A DNA stretch of 64,000 nt, taken from positions 6,017,001-6,081,000 of the forward strand of contig NZ_BAAAWU010000001.1 in assembly GCF_039535235.1 (NCBI RefSeq), in the 5' to 3' direction. The DNA is from Streptomyces roseoviridis (GTDB lineage Bacteria > Actinomycetota > Actinomycetes > Streptomycetales > Streptomycetaceae). Both the position numbers and the translations under genes were made by a program. Below, one piece after another: positions 25,347 to 33,867 of this stretch (the stretch's first letter is position 1; each line of letters begins with the position of its first letter). Below the pieces are notes generated by a model, which searched no databases, had not been told where the DNA came from, and saw only the letters and a program-made list of their open reading frames with translations.

Positions 25347-26256
25347 GGCGCACCTCCGTCGCGCGGATCTCGTAGCCGAACCACCGGTTGACGGCCAGCA
25401 TCGGCCCGTTCCCGGCGTCGTTGCCGGTCAGCGCCTCGGTGCAGCCGGCCGCGCGGGCCCGGTGCAGGGAGTCGTTCTTCACCAGCTTGGCCAGGCCGCG
25501 GCCCCGGTGGGCCGGGTGGGTGCCGGTCATGCCCGAGCCGTAGCGGCCCAGACCGTCGGTGCGGGCCGCGCTGAACGCGACGGGACGGCCGTCGGCGACG
25601 GCGACCGTCGTCAGCGCCAGGTCGTTCAGCGGATGGTTCCAGGTCGTCGCCAGCCAGTGCGCGTAGTCGTCGAGCACGGCGTCCACGTCACCGGGCTCGT
25701 CGGCCGTGGTCACCGCGTCCAGCTCGAACAGCGGGCGCGGGTCGGCGGCGAAGTCGGCCGCCGTGCGCAGCTCCACCCCGGCGGGCGGCTCCTGGAGCGG
25801 CGGCAGCACGGCCGTCGTCAGGTCGAGCCGCAGGAAGTGGGCCGAACGGCTGCCCCGGTAGCCGTGCCGCTCGGCGAAGGCGCGGAAGCCCGGCTCGTCC
25901 AGGACCCAGCTGTACAGGGTGGTCGCCCCGGCCCCCGCGAGGTGCTCCTCGGCCGCGCGCAGCAGCAGCGCCCCGGCGCCGAGGCGGGTGTGGTCCGGGT
26001 GGACGAACACGTTGACGACGGCGCTGCCCGGCTCGGGTGACTCGTGGGCCAGGGACACCTCGGCGGTGCCGACGATCTCCCCGTCGACCTCGGCGACCAG
26101 CGGACGGTTGTGCGCGTCGGGATGGGCGTGCGCCCAGTCGTGGGCGACCTGCCGGGCGGTCGCGAGCATCCAGGGCAGTGCGGCGCGCCGGACCCGGGCG
26201 TAGCCCTCGGCGTCCGCCGGGTCCTCGGGTCGTGCGTCACGGACGATCACTGTCAT
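25327..26256 (-). CDS. Double-GNAT acetyltransferase
   Basis: The 309-residue protein has two GNAT folds in tandem. The first has VFVHPDHTRLGAGALLLRAAEEHL, with the acetyl-CoA loop; the second, degenerate, half has TGTHPAHRGRGLAKLVKNDSLHRA and ends NRWFGYEIRATEVR. ATG 26256 begins MTVIVRDARPED, the usual GNAT strand 1; upstream in-frame sequence is not conserved in character. It resembles MshD-like two-domain enzymes in layout, but the substrate is unknown. It overlaps the DUF402 gene. Confidence 0.85.
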   Translation of the reverse strand: MTVIVRDARPEDPADAEGYARVRRAALPWMLATARQVAHDWAHAHPDAHNRPLVAEVDGEIVGTAEVSLAHESPEPGSAVVNVFVHPDHTRLGAGALLLRAAEEHLAGAGATTLYSWVLDEPGFRAFAERHGYRGSRSAHFLRLDLTTAVLPPLQEPPAGVELRTAADFAADPRPLFELDAVTTADEPGDVDAVLDDYAHWLATTWNHPLNDLALTTVAVADGRPVAFSAARTDGLGRYGSGMTGTHPAHRGRGLAKLVKNDSLHRARAAGCTEALTGNDAGNGPMLAVNRWFGYEIRATEVRHVRTLG

Positions 26257-26329
26257 GGCCCCGCACGCTATGCGCCGGGCGGGCGCGACCGCCTCCCATT
26301 TTCCCGTGGTACGGGTGCACAATCGGGCG

Positions 26330-26704
26330 GTGACGCTTCGAATCAGCGTGGATTCCCGTTCCACCACCGCTCCCTACGAACAACTGCGTGCCCAGATCTC
26401 ACAGAGCGCCCGTTCCGGCGAGCTGCCCGTCGGCTACAAGCTCCCGACGGTCCGCGGCCTGGCGGAGGACCTCGGACTCGCGGCGAACACGGTCGCCAAG
26501 GCGTACAAGGCGCTGGAGGCGGACGGCGTGATCGAGACCCGTGGCCGCAACGGCACCTTCATCGCGGCCGCCTCCGACGCGGCCTCCCGTCTGGCGGCGA
26601 CCGCGGCGGCCGCGTACGCCACGGAGGCGCGCCGGCTCGGCCTGACCCACGAGGCGGCACAGGCCGCGGTGGCCGAGGCGCTGCGGGCGACGTACGAGAC
26701 CTGA
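26330..26704 (+). CDS. Short GntR regulator, YtrA type
   Basis: The 124-residue protein has a GntR winged helix at the N-terminus (APYEQLRAQISQSARSGELP, GYKLPTVRGLAEDLGLAANTVAKAYKALEADGVIETRGRNGTFI) and only a short helical tail of about 40 residues, as in YtrA-like repressors of ABC-transporter operons. GTG 26330 is a likely leaderless start: CACAAT (26318-26323) lies just upstream with no ribosome site. It is divergent from the double-GNAT gene. Confidence 0.85.
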   Translation: MTLRISVDSRSTTAPYEQLRAQISQSARSGELPVGYKLPTVRGLAEDLGLAANTVAKAYKALEADGVIETRGRNGTFIAAASDAASRLAATAAAAYATEARRLGLTHEAAQAAVAEALRATYET

Positions 26705-26717
26705 CGGACCCTTCCCT

Positions 26718-26796
26718 TCAGGAGTCCTGCGGACAGGTCCCGTCAGGAGTCCTCCGGACACCTGCGGGCAGGCGCCCGTCAGGAGCCCTCCGGACA
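26718..26796. repeat. Three copies of an 18-bp repeat after the GntR gene
   Basis: TCAGGAGYCCTSCGGACA occurs at 26718-26735, 26743-26760 and 26779-26796, with spacings of 25 and 36 bases. Each copy contains the near-palindrome AGGAGTCCT. The array fills the space between the convergent GntR and AAA-ATPase stops. Confidence 0.8.
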
Positions 26797-26797
26797 C

Positions 26798-27907
26798 CTA
26801 CAGATAGAGGCCCGAGTCCGTCGCCCGGGGGTGCGGCATGTCGACGCCCGGCGTCCCGCGGCGCAGCGCGAAGAGCTCCGCCAGCGTGGCGCCGTCCCGG
26901 CCCACCCCCTCCTCGCGGCCCAGCCACGTCACCGCCTCGGCCCGGGTCAGCCGCCCCACCTCGACGCGGGCCAGGCAGCGGCCGGGGCGGACCACGGCCG
27001 GGTGGAGGCGCTCCAGGTCCTCGTTGGTGGTGACGGCGACGAGGACGTTGCGGCCCTGACCGAGCAGACCGTCCGTCAGGTTGAGCAGCCGGGACAGCGC
27101 CTGCCCGGCCGCGTGCTTGGCCTCGCCCCGGATCAGCTCGTCGCAGTCCTCCAGGAGCAGCAGGCGCCAGCGTCCCCGGGGCGTGCCCTCGTCCTCGCCG
27201 ATCGCGATGTCCATCAGGTAGCCGACGTCGCTGAAGAGGCGCTCCGGGTCGAGGACGCAGTCGACCTGGCACCAGTCGCGCCAGGAGCGGGCCAGGGTGC
27301 GCAGGGCGGAGGTCTTGCCGGTGCCGGGCGGCCCGTGGAGCAGCAGCAGCCGGCCCGTGATGTCGTCCGGGGTGACGGCCATCAGCCGGTCCATCGCGTC
27401 GGCGACCGGCGCCGTGTAGTTGGGCCGGATCTCCTCCCAGGTGCCGGCGCCGATCTGACGGGTGGTGCGGTGCGGGCCGCGCCGGGGCGACACGTACCAG
27501 AAGCCCATCGTGACGTTCTCCGGCTGCGGTTCCGGTTCGTCCTTCGCGCCGTCCGTGGCCTCCTTCAGGACCCGTTCGGCCAGTTCGGGCTCGGTCGCCG
27601 TGACGGTGACGTCGGCGCCCCGGCTCCAGCGGGAGACCAGCAGGGTCCAGCCCTCGCCCTCGGCGAGGACGGCGCTGCGGTCGTCGTCCTTCGCGGCCCG
27701 CACGACCCTGGCGCCCGAGGGCAGCAGGGTCGCGGACGGCTTCACCCGGTCCAGGCTGGTGCTGTGGGCGTGCGGCTGCTCGCCGGTGGCGAAGCGGCCG
27801 AGGAACAGCGCGTCCACGACGTCGGACGGCGAGTCGCTGTCGTCGACGTTGAGCCGGATCGGCAGCGCGTGCCGGGGATCGGCCGGTACCTCTGGGGTGG
27901 CTGACAT
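26798..27907 (-). CDS. AAA family ATPase with DUF5925 N-domain
   Basis: The 369-residue protein has a DUF5925-like N-terminal domain (residues 1-140: HALPIRLNVDDSDSPSDVVDALFLGRFATGEQPHAHS) and a single AAA module: Walker A HGPPGTGKTSALR, Walker B LLLLEDCDELI, sensor-1 VAVTTNEDLERL and an arginine-finger-like HPAVVRPGRCL. There is no membrane segment. The substrate is unknown. ATG 27907 is the most internal of three possible starts, none with a strong ribosome site. Confidence 0.85.
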   Translation of the reverse strand: MSATPEVPADPRHALPIRLNVDDSDSPSDVVDALFLGRFATGEQPHAHSTSLDRVKPSATLLPSGARVVRAAKDDDRSAVLAEGEGWTLLVSRWSRGADVTVTATEPELAERVLKEATDGAKDEPEPQPENVTMGFWYVSPRRGPHRTTRQIGAGTWEEIRPNYTAPVADAMDRLMAVTPDDITGRLLLLHGPPGTGKTSALRTLARSWRDWCQVDCVLDPERLFSDVGYLMDIAIGEDEGTPRGRWRLLLLEDCDELIRGEAKHAAGQALSRLLNLTDGLLGQGRNVLVAVTTNEDLERLHPAVVRPGRCLARVEVGRLTRAEAVTWLGREEGVGRDGATLAELFALRRGTPGVDMPHPRATDSGLYL

Positions 27908-28108
27908 GGCGCCCATGATCCGGCACGGGGCCATCGGCCGCACGGTTTTTCCACCACGGCACGCGCGACGACCCGAGTGGCTTGTTCCCGACGGTTTCTG
28001 AGGGCAATTCAGGGGAACACGACGTCGATTATTGGCATGGACACTTCCAGAGCCCCGGATCCGCTGCTACTACCTGGTAACGCAGAGATCCTGCTACAGG
28101 GAGGTTCC

Positions 28109-28921
28109 ATGAGACTGTCCCGGTTCACGGCCCTTTCGTCCTCACTGCTCCTCGGTGCCGTCCTCGCCCTCACCGGGGCGGGAGCCGCCCAGGCCGCCGA
28201 GACCGCCGCCCTCGACTACGTGGCCCTCGGTGACTCGTACTCGTCGGGCGTCGGCGCCGGCAGCTACGACAGCGCGAGCGGCAACTGCAAGCGCTCCACC
28301 AAGGCCTTCCCCGTGCTCTGGAAGAACGCGAACGCCCCCTCCTCCTTCGCGTTCACCGCGTGCTCGGGCGCCCGAACGGGTGATGTCACGGCCAATCAGC
28401 TCGGACCGCTCTCCACCGCCACCGACCTGGTCTCCCTCACCGTCGGCGGCAACGACGCCGGTTTCGCGGACGTCATGACCACCTGTGTCACCCAATCCGA
28501 ATCCGCCTGCATCAGCCGTATCAATCAGGCCAAGGCGTACGTCGACTCCACCCTGCCCGGCAAGCTCGACTCGGTGTACTCCGCCATCCGCGGCAAGGCC
28601 CCCAACGCCCGTGTCGTCGTCCTCGGCTACCCCCGCTTCTACAAGCTCGACGGCAGCTGCGTCGCCGGTCTGAGCGAGAACGAGCGGCGCGCCATCAACG
28701 ACGCCTCCGACTACCTCAACGCGGCCACCGCCAAGCGCGCCGCCGACCACGGCTACACCTTCGCGAGCGTCGTCCCGTCCTTCACCGGCCACGAGATCTG
28801 CTCGGGCGCGGCATGGCTGCACAGCGTCAACTGGCTCAACATCGGCGAGTCCTACCACCCCACCGCCGCCGGCCAGTCGGGCGGCTACCTGCCGCCGTTC
28901 AACGCGGCGGACGGCGCGTAG
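28109..28921 (+). CDS. Secreted SGNH/GDSL esterase
   Basis: The 270-residue exported hydrolase has a signal peptide to about AQA, block I YVALGDSYSSGVGAG (catalytic Ser), block III VSLTVGGNDAGF, and block V ESYHPTAAGQ (catalytic His/Asp). Six cysteines in the mature part match the disulfide-stabilised Streptomyces esterase/lipase group (SCO1725-like, by memory). AGGGAGG precedes ATG 28109. The last 23 bases overlap the end of the convergent kinase gene. Confidence 0.92.
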   Translation: MRLSRFTALSSSLLLGAVLALTGAGAAQAAETAALDYVALGDSYSSGVGAGSYDSASGNCKRSTKAFPVLWKNANAPSSFAFTACSGARTGDVTANQLGPLSTATDLVSLTVGGNDAGFADVMTTCVTQSESACISRINQAKAYVDSTLPGKLDSVYSAIRGKAPNARVVVLGYPRFYKLDGSCVAGLSENERRAINDASDYLNAATAKRAADHGYTFASVVPSFTGHEICSGAAWLHSVNWLNIGESYHPTAAGQSGGYLPPFNAADGA

Positions 28922-30509
28922 CCGCACCGCCCGCCCCCGGGGAGGCGGTCCCCTCCGACGGTGTCGCCGACGACGGCGGGGCCGACGGCGGCGGGGCCGT
29001 CTCCGTACAGCTCACCGAGAACGCGACCCAGTTGGACTGGCGGTCGACCGGGTCGCGGACCTCCATCCGGATCCGGTCGCTCACCTCCGCGCCCGCCGGG
29101 TGGCCCGACTGCGTGAGCGTCACCTGCCGCTCGGCCGGACCGCCCTCCGGGAACTCCAGCGTCCGCCACCGCGGGTCCCCCGCCTCACCGCTCTCCGTGA
29201 CCCAGCGGTACGAGACGGTGGCCGGCGTCCGGTCCACCGTGACCGTCGCCGTGAACGCGGGCGCTTCTCCCTCCGGCGGCGGACACGGACCCTCGTAGCT
29301 GTCCCGCACCGGCCGCACGAACAGCAGCACCGACACCGGCGGAGTCGTCGGCGGGCTCGGCGAGGCGGTCGTCGGCGCCGTCGTGGGCGCGGCCGTCGTG
29401 GGCTCCGGCGTCGTCGGCGTCGCGCTCGTCGTGGCCGGCGGCACCACCGGAGTGCCGTCCGGGCCGGTGTCCCGCAGGGCCGCGTACGTGAGGGCGCCCG
29501 CCAGCAGGAGCAGCGCGGCGAGCACGGCGAACAGCACCGGCCCCCGCCGCGACCGGCGCGGCTGCGGCCCCGGTCCGGACGCGGGCAGGGGAGCGGTCGT
29601 CCCGGGGCCCACGGGCCCGGTGGGCTCCAGGTCCTCGTCCCGGAAGCCGGCGGGCAGGGGCCCCAGGACCGGGGCCGTCAGCCGCTCCGTACGCGGGGTG
29701 CCGCCCGCTCCGACCAGCCGCAGCTGTTCCTCCGCGGCCTCCGCCGACAGCCGCTGCTCCGGATCCTTGCGCAGCAGCCCCTCGATCACGGGGGCCAGCG
29801 GCCCGGCGTGCGCCGGTGGCGCGGGCTCCTCGTCGACCACCGTGCGCAGGGTGTCGAGCGCGGTCTCCCGGCGGAACGGCGAGACACCCTCCACGGCGGC
29901 GTACAGAAGCACGCCGAGGGACCACAGGTCGGCCGCGGGCCCCGGCGTGCGCCCCAGCGCGCGTTCGGGCGCGAGGTACTCGGGCGAGCCGATGAGCTCG
30001 CCGGTCATCGTCAGCGGCGAGGTCCCCGCGACGGCCGCGATCCCGAAGTCGGTGAGAACCGCCCGGCCGTCGTTGGACAGCAGGACGTTGGCCGGTTTCA
30101 CGTCCCGGTGCAGCACCCCCGCCGCGTGCGCGGCCCGCAGCGCCCCGACCACCTCGGCGCCCACGTGCGCCGCCCGCCGCGGCGGCAGCGGGCCCTCCGC
30201 CTCCAGCGTCTCGGCCAGGGTCAGACCCCGGACCAGCTCCATCACGATCCAGGGGCGGTCGTCGTCCAGGGCCACGTCGTAGACGGTGACGACGTTGCGG
30301 TGGGTGATCCGGGCCGCCGACCTGGCCTCGCGCTCCAGCCGGGCGTACAGCCGCTCGCGGTCCTCGGACGGGAGACCGGCGGGGGCCCGGACCTCCTTGA
30401 CGGCGACCTCCCGGCCCAGGAGCTCGTCCCTGGCCCGCCAGACGGTGCCCATACCGCCCTCGCCGAGCACGTCGAGCAGCCGGTAACGACCCGCGATGAG
30501 CGTCATCAC
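28899..30509 (-). CDS. Membrane Ser/Thr protein kinase (PknB family)
   Basis: The 536-residue kinase has Gly-loop GEGGMG (16-21), catalytic Lys38 in AVKEV, HRDVKPAN (134-141), DFG (154-156), APE-like APER and a complete C-lobe to about 265. A juxtamembrane Pro-rich linker, one membrane helix (324-345), a Thr/Pro-rich stretch and an extracytoplasmic beta domain of about 130 residues with two cysteines follow; PASTA repeats are absent. The external domain may sense a ligand or wall state. A GTG and an ATG are adjacent at the start; either is possible. It overlaps the convergent esterase by 23 bases. Confidence 0.92.
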   Translation of the reverse strand: MMTLIAGRYRLLDVLGEGGMGTVWRARDELLGREVAVKEVRAPAGLPSEDRERLYARLEREARSAARITHRNVVTVYDVALDDDRPWIVMELVRGLTLAETLEAEGPLPPRRAAHVGAEVVGALRAAHAAGVLHRDVKPANVLLSNDGRAVLTDFGIAAVAGTSPLTMTGELIGSPEYLAPERALGRTPGPAADLWSLGVLLYAAVEGVSPFRRETALDTLRTVVDEEPAPPAHAGPLAPVIEGLLRKDPEQRLSAEAAEEQLRLVGAGGTPRTERLTAPVLGPLPAGFRDEDLEPTGPVGPGTTAPLPASGPGPQPRRSRRGPVLFAVLAALLLLAGALTYAALRDTGPDGTPVVPPATTSATPTTPEPTTAAPTTAPTTASPSPPTTPPVSVLLFVRPVRDSYEGPCPPPEGEAPAFTATVTVDRTPATVSYRWVTESGEAGDPRWRTLEFPEGGPAERQVTLTQSGHPAGAEVSDRIRMEVRDPVDRQSNWVAFSVSCTETAPPPSAPPSSATPSEGTASPGAGGAATRRPPR

Positions 30510-30781
30510 TCCACGGTAACCGAGCCGACGGATTTTTGGTGGCGGAGATCACACCCGGTCGAAGCACCGCTGGTGGGGGCCGCCCGGGCAGGATGGTTCG
30601 TGACGGTTCGACAGGTGTTCGATCGTTGTCCAACTCACCCTGGAAGCAGACGGATTCGGACAGTGATCGTCAACCCCCGTACGCGAGCGGTGAATCCTGC
30701 GGCCGGAATGCACGGGTGTCGTAACGGAGCGATAGGGTTAACCTGCCCGGGCCGGGTGCCCTCGTACGGGTGGGGAGTGAC

Positions 30782-31054
30782 ATGGAACAGATAACGATGC
30801 GCAGCAGGCCGCGTGTGCCTGCCATCACCTGCGGGAGCAGCGCGACCAGTTCGCGGCTCGACCGCCATCTCGCGGTGCTCGGCGGTCCCGCCGTGCCGCA
30901 GCGCGAGGCGGCCGAGGCGACGCTGCTCATGCGGGAACTGACGACGCGTACGCGCGAGGTGCCGGTGCACGGCCACCGCAGCCGCAGCTCGCGGGTCTCG
31001 CTCTTCGCCCCGCTGCGCCGGCTGCGCCGCTCGCTCTTCGGCAACCACGGCTGA
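30782..31054 (+). CDS. Small basic protein of unknown function
   Basis: The 90-residue protein begins MEQITMRSRPRVPAITCG, with GGGGAG five bases before the ATG. It is Arg-rich, ends RLRRSLFGNHG, and has no membrane segment or known domain. The codon pattern is typical of real genes. It resembles small conserved Streptomyces hypothetical proteins, but I cannot name the family. Confidence 0.6.
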   Translation: MEQITMRSRPRVPAITCGSSATSSRLDRHLAVLGGPAVPQREAAEATLLMRELTTRTREVPVHGHRSRSSRVSLFAPLRRLRRSLFGNHG

Positions 31055-31265
31055 CGGGCCGTCCGGGACGGGCTCCCGCGTACCCCGACGCACCACCCCC
31101 GCCCGCGCCCGACCGGCCCCCGGCCCGCTCCTGACCACTCGCCGGACGTGTCCCCGCCCGTCCGGCGCTTCTTCCTGCCCGGTCCACCCGGACCGCCGCC
31201 GAGGTGTCAGGCGCGGGCGTGGCGCCGCACCGCCGCCGGCGCGCACAGCGCGATCAACGCCAAAG

Positions 31266-31664
31266 GCCCGGGGCATCCTGCGCCGCCACCCGTGGGTGAT
31301 CCGCCTGATGACCACCGGCCACGCCTTCGGCCCCGACGCCCTGCGCTTCCTGGAGCACTGCCTGGAGTGCCTCGACGGACTCGACCTGCCCGGCGGCACC
31401 ACGACGGAACTGATCGCCACGGTCAACGGCACCGTGATGACCCTCGTGGCCAACGAACTCGCCCTCGCCGAACGGGCCCGCTCCCTGCCGTGGTCCGAGG
31501 AGCGCGAACAGGCCCTGCGCCGGGCCTATCTGGCGAGCCGCCTGGCCACCGGCGCCTACCCGCACCTGACCGCCGTCTTCACCGAGGCCGCCCCGCCGCC
31601 CGACGCGGAGGAGGTCTTCGCCCGCACGGTCGACCGGGTCCTCGACTCCTTCGTGAAGAGCTGA
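31266..31664 (+). pseudogene. TetR-family regulator remnant (C-terminal domain only)
   Basis: The frame reads RGILRRHPWVIRLMTTG and continues to FGPDALRFLEHCLECLDGLDL and VDRVLDSF, the TetR_C_1 ligand domain seen in tetracycline-repressor-like proteins, in which a (L)xRHPW motif follows directly after the HTH domain. No HTH can be found upstream in any frame, and the preceding 200 bases are low in coding character. A GTG at 31296 could start a 122-residue protein, but no ribosome site supports it. Most likely a decayed gene. Confidence 0.6.
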
Positions 31665-31676
31665 CCGCCGCCCCCG

Positions 31677-32909
31677 TTACAGCAGCGCGAACTGCCCCTC
31701 CGGGCCCTCCTCCTGATGGTCCAGCACGGACGCGGGCCGCCGGGCCCCGTCGGGCACCGGCAGCACTCCGGCCTCCCGCAGCGCGGCACGCGTCGGCCCG
31801 CCCGCACCGACGCGCTCCGCGAGCGCCGCGCGCTCCGGACCCCGCTCGGCCAGCAGCGCGAGCACGGTGACCAGCTCCAGCAGCTCCGAGGTCCACTCCT
31901 GCGGCCAGACGGCCGGGCCGATCGCCTCCAGACCGCCCGGCTCGGCGACCGCCGTCCGCCGCGCGAACCACTGCTCGACGATCCGCACCCCGCCGACCTC
32001 GAACTCCCAGGCCCCGGCCGGGACCGGCGAGATGCGGCCTTCGCCCAGGCTCAGGACCTCGCCCTCGGGGTCGTACGCGAGCGTCGCCGGCCGCGCCGGG
32101 ATCGCCGCCCGCACGTACGGCCTGCGGCCGCCCGGCAGCCGGGGCCGCTCGCCGCCCCGGGCCCCGCGCAGCTGCACCGCCACGAGCTCCCGGCCGAACG
32201 CCACTCCCTCCGCCCACAGCGCCGGATCCTCCGGCAGCGGCACCCGGCAGCCCCCGGCGGAGGGCAGCGCCGCCGCCACGGCCCAGGCCAGCACGTCCGC
32301 GGCGCCGACCTCGTGCCCGTAGCGGCGGCTCAGGAAGGGCAGCAGACCGGGCGCGAGGTTCGGCTCCCGGCCGCCGGGGCGGCGGAACAGCGGGCGGATG
32401 CGGCCGGGGCGGCCCGCGGGGGAGCGCCCGTCGGGCAGCGCGGCCGTCACGAGCAGCGCGGGACCGGCCGCACCCGGCACGTACCCCTGCTCCACGGCGA
32501 ACAGCTGGCGGTCGTCGGCGACCCGCCACAGCTCGGGGCGCGCGGTGTCGATCAGCCGGTGGTCGGGCAGCAGCCACTGCTCGTCGAACGGCCCGTGCGC
32601 GAGCCGCACCGGCTCGGGGCAGGGCCCGGCCTCACGGGCGAACCGCACGGTGCCCGTGCGCTGTCCGGGCAGCGCGGCCACCGAACTCGACGGCGTCCGG
32701 GCCCGGCTGGCCTCGAACAGCGCCTCCCGCTCGGCCCCCTCGCTCGCCACGAGCCGCTCCCACCGCGCCCTGAGCGTGCGCCGGTCCGGCGCGACGATCC
32801 AGGAACGGCCCAGCCGCAGCGGCGCCACGGACCAGGGCATGAGGTCGTCCAGCAGGGGCACGTCGTCCGTGGGGGCGTCCGGCCTGGGGGCTACCGTCAT
32901 GCCCCGCAT
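31677..32909 (-). CDS. Stand-alone type ISP restriction-enzyme C-terminal (specificity) domain protein
   Basis: The 410-residue protein starts DDLMPWSVAPLRLGRSWIVAPD and continues TRTPSSSVAALPGQ (approx.), PCPEPVRLAHGPFDEQWLLPDHRLIDTARPELWRVADDRQLFAVEQ, FRRPGGREPNLAPGLL and VLAWAVAAALP. This is the pattern of the Type_ISP_C domain (LlaBIII-type target-recognition end). No helicase, nuclease or methylase motifs (no NPPY, no DEAD box) are present, and none are next door. It may be a captured DNA-binding domain with another job. The start may be ATG 32909 or 32900. Confidence 0.7.
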   Translation of the reverse strand: MRGMTVAPRPDAPTDDVPLLDDLMPWSVAPLRLGRSWIVAPDRRTLRARWERLVASEGAEREALFEASRARTPSSSVAALPGQRTGTVRFAREAGPCPEPVRLAHGPFDEQWLLPDHRLIDTARPELWRVADDRQLFAVEQGYVPGAAGPALLVTAALPDGRSPAGRPGRIRPLFRRPGGREPNLAPGLLPFLSRRYGHEVGAADVLAWAVAAALPSAGGCRVPLPEDPALWAEGVAFGRELVAVQLRGARGGERPRLPGGRRPYVRAAIPARPATLAYDPEGEVLSLGEGRISPVPAGAWEFEVGGVRIVEQWFARRTAVAEPGGLEAIGPAVWPQEWTSELLELVTVLALLAERGPERAALAERVGAGGPTRAALREAGVLPVPDGARRPASVLDHQEEGPEGQFALL

Positions 32910-33068
32910 GCTATGAGGTTCCGCCCTCCCCGTGCCGCCGCCCTCCGCTCCGCGCGGACCGCCGGCGGCCTCGCCGGGCGCCGCCGCCGGGGCCCGGGAG
33001 CCCGCGAGCCGGGGGCGGGCCCGTGGCCCTCCCGCCGAAAGACGGGGCCGCCGCCCCGCGGAGCGGGC

Positions 33069-33818
33069 TCAGTGGGCCTCCACCGTCACCGTGAACGAGA
33101 AGCGGTCGCCCCGGTAGCGGATGCGGGCCACGTCGACGACCCGGCCCGCGTCGTCGTAGGTGACGCCCGTGTAGTGCAGGATCGGCGACAGCAGCGGCAC
33201 GTCGAGGAGGGCCGCGGTCTCGGGGTCGGCGAGGCGGGCCTCGACGGTGTCGGTGATGCGGCTGATCCGGACCCCGACCACGTCCCGCAGCACCTTCGTC
33301 ATCGGCCAGCGCTCCAGGTCGGCCGGGTCGATGCCGGCCGCGATGTCGGGGAGCACCGCGTTCTCCGCCCAGTTGGTCGGCTCGCCGCTCTCGCCGTCGG
33401 CGCGCAGCCGGCGGAAGACGGCGACCTCGCCGGTGGCCGGGAAGTACTCGGCGAGCTCGCCGGGGACCGGCTCGGTGCCGTGGCCGAGCACGGTGGTCCG
33501 CTCGCCGGACTGCTGCGCCACGATCGCGTCGATCGAGCCCAGCAGCCGGCGGGGGGTGGAGCGCCGGGCGCCCGGTTCGATGAAGGTGCCGCGCCGCCGG
33601 TGCCTGCTGATCAGGCCCTCCTCCTCCAGCTCCTTGAGGGCCTGGCGCATGGTCAGCACGCTCACGCCGTAGTGCGCGGCGAGCTGCTCCTCGGTGGGCA
33701 GCCGCAGCGAGGCGTCGGGGGTGCGGCCCAGTATGGAGGCGCGCAGCGACTGCGAGACCTGGTACCAGAGCGGCAGCTTCCGGTTCAGGACCAGCGAGTC
33801 GGGAGCGAAGGCGGTCAC
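33069..33818 (-). CDS. GntR/HutC family regulator with UTRA domain
   Basis: The 249-residue protein has an N-terminal winged helix (PLWYQVSQSLRASIL, RLPTEEQLAAHYGVSVLTMRQALKELEEEGLI, RGTFIEP) and a C-terminal UTRA ligand domain (AVFRRLRADGESGEPTNWAENAVLPDI, ILHYTGVTYDDAGRVVDVARIRYRGDRFSF). GTG 33818 is chosen because GGAGAGA lies three to four bases upstream; a TTG 33839 would precede it. It is downstream of hmgA on the same strand, about 50 bases away, and is the obvious candidate regulator of homogentisate catabolism. Confidence 0.88.
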   Translation of the reverse strand: MTAFAPDSLVLNRKLPLWYQVSQSLRASILGRTPDASLRLPTEEQLAAHYGVSVLTMRQALKELEEEGLISRHRRRGTFIEPGARRSTPRRLLGSIDAIVAQQSGERTTVLGHGTEPVPGELAEYFPATGEVAVFRRLRADGESGEPTNWAENAVLPDIAAGIDPADLERWPMTKVLRDVVGVRISRITDTVEARLADPETAALLDVPLLSPILHYTGVTYDDAGRVVDVARIRYRGDRFSFTVTVEAH

Positions 33819-33867
33819 GGCTCTCTCCAACGACGACAACGAGACACCCGGCCGGATGGTACGGCTG

